Shown here piece by piece: positions 59,719 to 64,000 of a stretch of 64,000 nucleotides of DNA. Under the pieces are notes generated by a model, which saw only the letters and a list, made by a program, of their open reading frames with translations, did not search any database and was not told the DNA's origin. The first letter of the stretch is position 1, and each line of letters opens with the position of its first letter. Position numbers and translations under genes: made by a program. The stretch comes from CAXBNB01 sp040222275 (GTDB taxonomy: Bacteria > Bacteroidota > Bacteroidia > Cytophagales > Cyclobacteriaceae): positions 251,852 to 315,851 of the forward strand of contig JAVKDJ010000013.1 of NCBI GenBank assembly GCA_040222275.1, in the 5' to 3' direction.

Positions 59719-60570
59719 ATGAAGATTGGGATTCAAGGTGTTAAGGGCTCATTCCATGATTTGGCTGCATCGCTTTATTTTCATAGCGAAGACTATGACA
59801 TACAGCCATTCGGTGAATTCCGGTCGCTGGCCAGGGCAGTCAGGAACAAGGAACTCGACTATGGGGTAATGGCAATCGAAAATACCATTGCCGGGAGTAT
59901 TTTGCCCAACTACGCATTGATGAGTGAATATGGACTGGAAATATCCGGAGAGGTGTACTGCCGCATAGAAATGAGTTTCCTGGCCAATCCGGGGATGAAA
60001 ATTGAAGACATCAGGCATGTCTATTCACACCCAATGGCACTGCTGCAATGTGCGGATTTTTTAGGGAGAAACCCACATATCAAGCTCAATGAATACGAAG
60101 ATACCGCGGACAGTGCCCGTATGATAAAAGAAAACGGCATGCTGGACTGTGCCGCCATAGCCAGCCACCGTGCTGCGGAGATTTTTGGGTTGGAGGTGTT
60201 GGAGGAAAACATTGAAACCAACAAAGAAAACTACACCCGGTTTTTGATACTGAAAGGAAGAATGAACGGTTACGATCAGGCGAAAGAAAAGGCTTCATTG
60301 AGCCTGGTTACCAGCCACGAACCCGGCAGCCTGGCAGAAACACTGATGGTGTTTAAAAATTACAACCTCAATATGACCAAGATACAGTCTATACCGATTT
60401 TGGGGGAGCCATACAATTACTCCTTCAACATAGACCTGGTTTGGGAGGATTACAACGACTATACAGCCGCCATGAAAGAGGTGGAGGCTTCAGCGAAATC
60501 GCTTAGGATATTAGGAGAATACAAAAGGGGAAACAGTCCATCCCGTGTGGACATACCAGTACTGAAATAG
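59719..60570 (+). CDS. pheA: Prephenate dehydratase with ACT domain
   Basis: Converts prephenate to phenylpyruvate, 283 residues. Catalytic domain residues about 1-180 (IGIQGVKGSFHDLAASLYF, YGVMAIENTIAGSILPNY, DTADSARMI, CAAIASHRAAEIFGL, and the TRF motif in ENYTRFLIL). ACT regulatory domain about 195-275 (SLVTSHEPGSLAETLMVFKNYNLNMTKIQSIPI), the expected Phe feedback site. There is no chorismate mutase domain; that activity is fused to the last gene of the operon. First gene behind the attenuator. Confidence 0.95.
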   Translation: MKIGIQGVKGSFHDLAASLYFHSEDYDIQPFGEFRSLARAVRNKELDYGVMAIENTIAGSILPNYALMSEYGLEISGEVYCRIEMSFLANPGMKIEDIRHVYSHPMALLQCADFLGRNPHIKLNEYEDTADSARMIKENGMLDCAAIASHRAAEIFGLEVLEENIETNKENYTRFLILKGRMNGYDQAKEKASLSLVTSHEPGSLAETLMVFKNYNLNMTKIQSIPILGEPYNYSFNIDLVWEDYNDYTAAMKEVEASAKSLRILGEYKRGNSPSRVDIPVLK

Positions 60571-61731
60571 ATGATACAGACAGCAAACAGGCTAAACAGC
60601 GTACAGGAATACTACTTTTCCAGAAAACTGGAAGAGATCAGGCAGATGAACCTGGCGGGAAAGGATGTGATCAACCTGGGCATAGGGTCACCTGACCTGG
60701 CCCCAGCAGATAGTGTCATCAGTGCGTTGCACACCAGTGCATCCAGCAAGAAATCGCATGGGTACCAATCGTACCGCTCGATCGAAGAATTGAGGACTGC
60801 CATAGCAGGGTTTTACAGCAAACATTTCAGGGTACAACTCGACCCCAAAACGGAAATTTTGCCTTTGTTAGGCTCAAAAGAAGGGGTGATGTACATATCC
60901 ATGGCTTTCCTGAATCCAGGGGACACAGTACTTATTCCAAACCCGGGCTACCCGGCTTATGAGGCAGTAGCCAGGATGATAGAGGCCAACCCGGTACGGT
61001 ACAACCTGTCGAAGGACAAAAACTGGGCGCCCGACCTTGACTCGATTGATCCGGAAACTTTGGAAAAAGCCAAAATTATGTGGGTGAATTACCCGAATAT
61101 GCCTACTGGTGCAGATGGATCAAAGGAAATTTTCAAGGATTTGATAGCCTTTGGGAAGAAACACAACATCCTTATCTGCAATGACAATCCTTACAGCTTT
61201 ATACTGAACGATCAGCCAAAAAGCATTTTGGAGCAAGACCCTGAAAAGGCACATTGCCTGGAGCTGAACTCCCTGAGCAAGGCATACAATATGGCAGGTT
61301 GGCGAGTGGGTATGGTCTCTGGCAATGAGGCCTATATCAATGCCATTTTGAAAGTAAAATCCAATGTGGATTCGGGTATGTTCAAACCAGTGCAGGAAGC
61401 AGCCATAGAAGCACTCAAACTGCCGGTTGAGTGGATCGCAGAAAACAATGTGGTGTACAACCAGAGGAAGAAGATAGCCTGCGAATTGTTGGATACCATT
61501 GGATGTACTTACGACCAAAAACAGGTGGGTATGTTTGTATGGGCTAAAAACCCTGTTGGTAGGAAAAGTGAGGAATTTATAGATGAAATACTTCAAAAAT
61601 CGAATGTGTTCATCACACCAGGCACAATATTCGGCAGCAATGGGGAAGGATTCGTAAGGGTGTCGTTGTGCTCTACAGAAGAGAAGTTTAGGGAATCGAT
61701 AGACAGAATAAAACAAGCACAAATATCATGA
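60571..61731 (+). CDS. PLP-dependent aminotransferase, class I/II (aromatic amino acid type)
   Basis: 386 residues. It starts immediately after the pheA stop codon. PLP-binding features: LPLLGSKEGVMYISMAFLNPGD, NYPNMPTGADGS, LICNDNPYSF, and the PLP-Lys in LNSLSKAYNMAGWRVGMVSGN; C-terminal FVRVSLCSTEEKFRES. The position between pheA and tyrA suggests transamination of phenylpyruvate and 4-hydroxyphenylpyruvate. Sequence style is close to the LL-diaminopimelate and aspartate aminotransferase group, so substrate range is inferred from context. Confidence 0.92.
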   Translation: MIQTANRLNSVQEYYFSRKLEEIRQMNLAGKDVINLGIGSPDLAPADSVISALHTSASSKKSHGYQSYRSIEELRTAIAGFYSKHFRVQLDPKTEILPLLGSKEGVMYISMAFLNPGDTVLIPNPGYPAYEAVARMIEANPVRYNLSKDKNWAPDLDSIDPETLEKAKIMWVNYPNMPTGADGSKEIFKDLIAFGKKHNILICNDNPYSFILNDQPKSILEQDPEKAHCLELNSLSKAYNMAGWRVGMVSGNEAYINAILKVKSNVDSGMFKPVQEAAIEALKLPVEWIAENNVVYNQRKKIACELLDTIGCTYDQKQVGMFVWAKNPVGRKSEEFIDEILQKSNVFITPGTIFGSNGEGFVRVSLCSTEEKFRESIDRIKQAQIS

Positions 61732-62624
61732 CAGTTGCAATAATTGGTTTGGGATTGATAGGGGGCTCGGTAGGGCTGAGGCTAAAAAAAACCGGGGCGG
61801 CCAGTCATGTGGTTGGTATAGACAAGAATGAAGCCAACGGGCTAAAGGCACTGGAGCTGGGCCTGGTAGATGAACTGGCTTCACTCAGCGATGGTATTCT
61901 AAAAGCTGGTGCGGTGGTTGTTGCCACTCCTGTTGATCAGGCGATTGCGCTTTTGCCCAATATCCTGGACAATGTAAAGCCTGGAACGGTGGTGTTGGAC
62001 ATGGGTTCGACCAAGGGAGAATTGTGCAAGTCTATAGAAAACCACCCCAACAGACGGGCATTTGTAGCTACACATCCCATAGCCGGTACAGAAAACAGCG
62101 GACCTGAAGCGGCCTTCGAATCCCTGTACCAAAACAAGACGGGCATTCTCTGTGATGTAGAGAAAAGTGCCCCTGAAGCAGCACAAATAGCACGTAAGGT
62201 GTACAAGGCGCTTGGTATGAAAATCATTGAAATGGGCAGCCAAGCACATGACTTGCACATAGCGTATGTATCGCACCTGTCACATATAAGTTCATTTGTA
62301 TTGGGACAAACTGTGCTTGAAATAGAAAAGGACGAAAAGAGCATATTTAACATGGCGGGTAGTGGTTTTGCCTCTACTGTACGACTGGCCAAGAGTTCAC
62401 CAAATATGTGGGCTCCTATTTTTGCCCAAAACAAGGAACATATTTCCAAGTCGCTGGGTACATATATTCAGAACCTACAGGAATTTAAGTCCATGATAGA
62501 CCAGGAAAATGTGGAAGGTATGTACGCAGCTATGACCAATGCCAATCAGATCAGAAAGGTTTTGGATGGTATCGACATTCAGGCATTGAATGCAGAGCCG
62601 AAGGAAGAGTTAGAAAAAATGTAG
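61728..62624 (+). CDS. tyrA: Prephenate dehydrogenase
   Basis: NAD(P)-dependent oxidative decarboxylation of prephenate to 4-hydroxyphenylpyruvate, 298 residues. Rossmann motif VAIIGLGLIGGSVGLRLKK; further blocks VVVATPVDQAI, VLDMGSTKGELC, ATHPIAGTENSGPEAAF and the catalytic His region YVSHLSHISSFVLG. It overlaps the aminotransferase gene by 4 bases (ATGA), consistent with translational coupling. There is no ACT domain, so Tyr feedback probably acts elsewhere, for example through the leader. Confidence 0.94.
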   Translation: MTVAIIGLGLIGGSVGLRLKKTGAASHVVGIDKNEANGLKALELGLVDELASLSDGILKAGAVVVATPVDQAIALLPNILDNVKPGTVVLDMGSTKGELCKSIENHPNRRAFVATHPIAGTENSGPEAAFESLYQNKTGILCDVEKSAPEAAQIARKVYKALGMKIIEMGSQAHDLHIAYVSHLSHISSFVLGQTVLEIEKDEKSIFNMAGSGFASTVRLAKSSPNMWAPIFAQNKEHISKSLGTYIQNLQEFKSMIDQENVEGMYAAMTNANQIRKVLDGIDIQALNAEPKEELEKM

Positions 62625-62642
62625 AATCAAATAAAAAATAAG

Positions 62643-63752
62643 ATGAAGGTAAATTTGAACTTATCCCCAATTGAAAATTGGATACCAGGGCTGAAAGAAC
62701 CCCTGGTAATATCGGGCCCGTGCAGTGCCGAAAGTGAAGAGCAGGTGATGGCTGTGGCCAGGGAGCTAAAGAAAAACCCAAAAGTAAAAGTATTCAGGGC
62801 TGGTATCTGGAAGCCACGTACCCGACCCAATTCGTTTGAAGGAATAGGAGAAGTGGGCCTGCAATGGCTCAAGCGGGTGAAGGAAGAAACCGGCTTGCTC
62901 ACCTCGGTAGAAGTTGCCAAGGCATCTCATGTGGAGCTGGCGCTGAAATACGATGTGGACATCATTTGGATAGGAGCCAGGACATCTGTAAACCCGTTTT
63001 CGGTTCAGGAAATAGCCGATGCATTACAAGGCATAGACATTCCCGTTTTGGTGAAAAACCCCATCAACCCCGACCTTCAGCTTTGGATAGGGGCGTTGGA
63101 AAGGATCAACCAGGCCGGTATCACCAAGCTGGGTGCTATACATCGTGGATTCTCCCCGCTGAGTGATTCTGAATACCGCAACGAGCCGATGTGGAGCATT
63201 CCTGTTGAACTGGAAAGGATTATCCCAAACCTCCCCATCATCTGCGATCCAAGCCATATCTCAGGTAACAGGATTCTCATAGAGCCTGTATGCCAAAAGG
63301 CTTACGACCTTCAGATGAATGGCCTGATGATAGAAAGCCACATGGATCCGGACAATGCCCTGAGTGATGCCAAACAGCAGATTACACCCAAGACATTGGA
63401 AAAGATACTTGACAGGCTGATCATACGTGAGCCAGAGACCAGCGATGTGGATTTCGAACTGAGGTTGAAGGAGCTGAGAAAGAAAATCGACCAGATCGAC
63501 CATGACATACTCGAAGTAATGGGGGCCAGGATGCAGGTGGCAGAGGAAATTGCCCTGCACAAAAAAGAGCACAACATTACCATTCTTCAAAAAGGAAGGT
63601 ATGATGAGATCATGAACAACAGGATAGAGATGGGCAAAAAATTCCTGCTCAAGGAAGAGTTTGTGAAAGAACTGTATGAAATGATCCACGAAAATTCTAT
63701 CAAAAGACAGACTGAAGTGATGAACAAAAAATCCGCTGAAAACGCAGATTAA
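62643..63752 (+). CDS. Bifunctional DAHP synthase / chorismate mutase
   Basis: Fusion of 369 residues. Residues about 10-265 are a type I-beta DAHP synthase (VISGPCSAESEEQVMAVAREL, FRAGIWKPRTRPNSFEGIGEVGLQWL, DIIWIGARTSVNPF, LGAIHRGFSPLSDSEYRN, CDPSHISGNRILIEP). Residues about 275-360 are a type II (AroQ) chorismate mutase (LRKKIDQIDHDILEVMGARMQVAEEIALHKKE ... EFVKELYEMIHENSIKRQ). It thus performs the first committed step and the branch step of Phe/Tyr synthesis; the mutase domain may also pass on feedback by prephenate. Last gene of the operon. Confidence 0.95.
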   Translation: MKVNLNLSPIENWIPGLKEPLVISGPCSAESEEQVMAVARELKKNPKVKVFRAGIWKPRTRPNSFEGIGEVGLQWLKRVKEETGLLTSVEVAKASHVELALKYDVDIIWIGARTSVNPFSVQEIADALQGIDIPVLVKNPINPDLQLWIGALERINQAGITKLGAIHRGFSPLSDSEYRNEPMWSIPVELERIIPNLPIICDPSHISGNRILIEPVCQKAYDLQMNGLMIESHMDPDNALSDAKQQITPKTLEKILDRLIIREPETSDVDFELRLKELRKKIDQIDHDILEVMGARMQVAEEIALHKKEHNITILQKGRYDEIMNNRIEMGKKFLLKEEFVKELYEMIHENSIKRQTEVMNKKSAENAD

Positions 63753-63783
63753 GCTATTTGATAAATCATCATTTTATTTTTTA

Positions 63784-63825
63784 GGGAAGCCGTCCACTCA
63801 GAAACATGGGCAGCTTCCTTTTTTT
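63784..63825 (+). terminator. Intrinsic terminator of the aromatic operon
   Basis: GGAAGCCGTCC pairs with GGGCAGCTTCC (about 63785-63795 with 63808-63818, one mismatch and a bulge) and is followed by seven or more T residues. Confidence 0.82.
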
Positions 63826-63861
63826 ATGTTCCAGGTTAGCTGGATGAGATGTATTTGAGAG

Positions 63862-64000
63862 GTAAGCCTGCGGTCGTACACATCTGGTTTAGTTTGATGT
63901 GTGCGTTTAGTTTAGCGGGATGTTTACCTTATCTACTGAACACCGCTACCTGCTTTACAGCCAGCCTACCGATATGCGCAAGAGCTTTGACTCCTTGTCT
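63862..64000 (+). mobile_element. Left end of an IS66-family insertion sequence (cut by window edge)
   Basis: GTAAGC at 63862-63867 fits the start of IS66-family terminal inverted repeats and lies 58 bases before a tnpB start. Between them is an inverted repeat GTACACATC/GATGTGTGC that could be part of the end structure. The other end and the direct repeats lie outside the window, so the boundary is provisional. Confidence 0.6.
63920..64000 (+). CDS. tnpB: IS66-family accessory protein TnpB, 3' part outside window
   Basis: The last 27 codons of the window read MFTLSTEHRYLLYSQPTDMR followed by KSFDSLS. This is the typical N-terminus of the IS66 Orf2/TnpB protein (HRYxLYxxPTDMRKSFDxL), a small accessory protein of the transposon. 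No tnpA-like ORF precedes it within the window. Confidence 0.88.
   Translation, partial: MFTLSTEHRYLLYSQPTDMRKSFDSLS

Noticed and set aside
1..64000. CRISPR array, prophage, rRNA operon or diversity-generating retroelement
   Set aside because: No regularly spaced direct repeats, phage structural genes, rRNA sequence or reverse transcriptase were found. The four-helix-bundle gene at 16,959 alone is not evidence for a retroelement.

Overview
The window looks like a chromosome segment of a marine member of the Bacteroidota, probably order Cytophagales. The evidence is two SusC/SusD pairs each with a FecI-type sigma factor and FecR-type anti-sigma factor, C-terminal type IX secretion (T9SS) sorting domains on two secreted proteins, many signal-peptidase-II lipoproteins, promoter-like elements of the Bacteroidota type (TTTG-N19-TAnnTTTG), and near absence of Shine-Dalgarno sequences. 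All identifications come from reading motifs and gene order; no database search was run.

Layout. (1) 1-13,914: a polysaccharide utilisation locus (PUL) with a sulfatase cut by the left edge, a GH29 enzyme, a T9SS-exported GH86 agarase/porphyranase, a second sulfatase, SusD, SusC, FecR and FecI. The combination points to sulfated galactans of red algae (agar/porphyran). (2) 14,114-20,595: an M42 aminopeptidase, tRNA-Leu(GAG) with a recognisable promoter, and the leucine operon leuC-[four-helix-bundle gene]-leuD-leuA-like-leuB. (3) 20,923-40,059: mostly housekeeping genes and scattered envelope proteins: a sensor-only four-helix membrane protein, a Tat-exported isomerase, a DUF4349 lipoprotein, a T9SS beta-propeller, an aspartyl protease with PDZ, queA, a TlpA-like thioredoxin, menC, a YhhQ-type transporter, rnz, a STAS protein, purC, a MORN-repeat protein, a thiolase and a CapA-like protein. 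(4) 40,060-58,726: a second carbohydrate locus, beginning with 0.9 kb of gene-free palindrome-containing DNA, then FecI-FecR-SusC-SusD, an NagX-like membrane acyltransferase, a sialidase, a sialate-O-acetylesterase-type enzyme and two lipoprotein sulfatases with a HEPN-like gene between them. (5) 58,773-63,752: a small secreted zinc-ribbon protein, then the aromatic amino acid operon prephenate dehydratase-aminotransferase-prephenate dehydrogenase-DAHP synthase/chorismate mutase. (6) The right edge enters an IS66-type insertion sequence.

The most notable find is upstream of the aromatic operon: a 19-codon leader ORF (MKKAYGYYFYFYFFDQKWG) with nine Tyr/Phe codons and one Trp codon, followed by an intrinsic terminator whose 5' arm can alternatively pair with the end of the leader ORF. 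This has the structure of a ribosome-mediated transcription attenuator. Other points of interest are a foreign-looking composition break inside the second susC, a four-helix-bundle gene inserted between leuC and leuD and flanked by short inverted repeats, a FecI gene with no conventional start codon in the expected place, and a perfect palindrome made of two DnaA-box consensus sequences.
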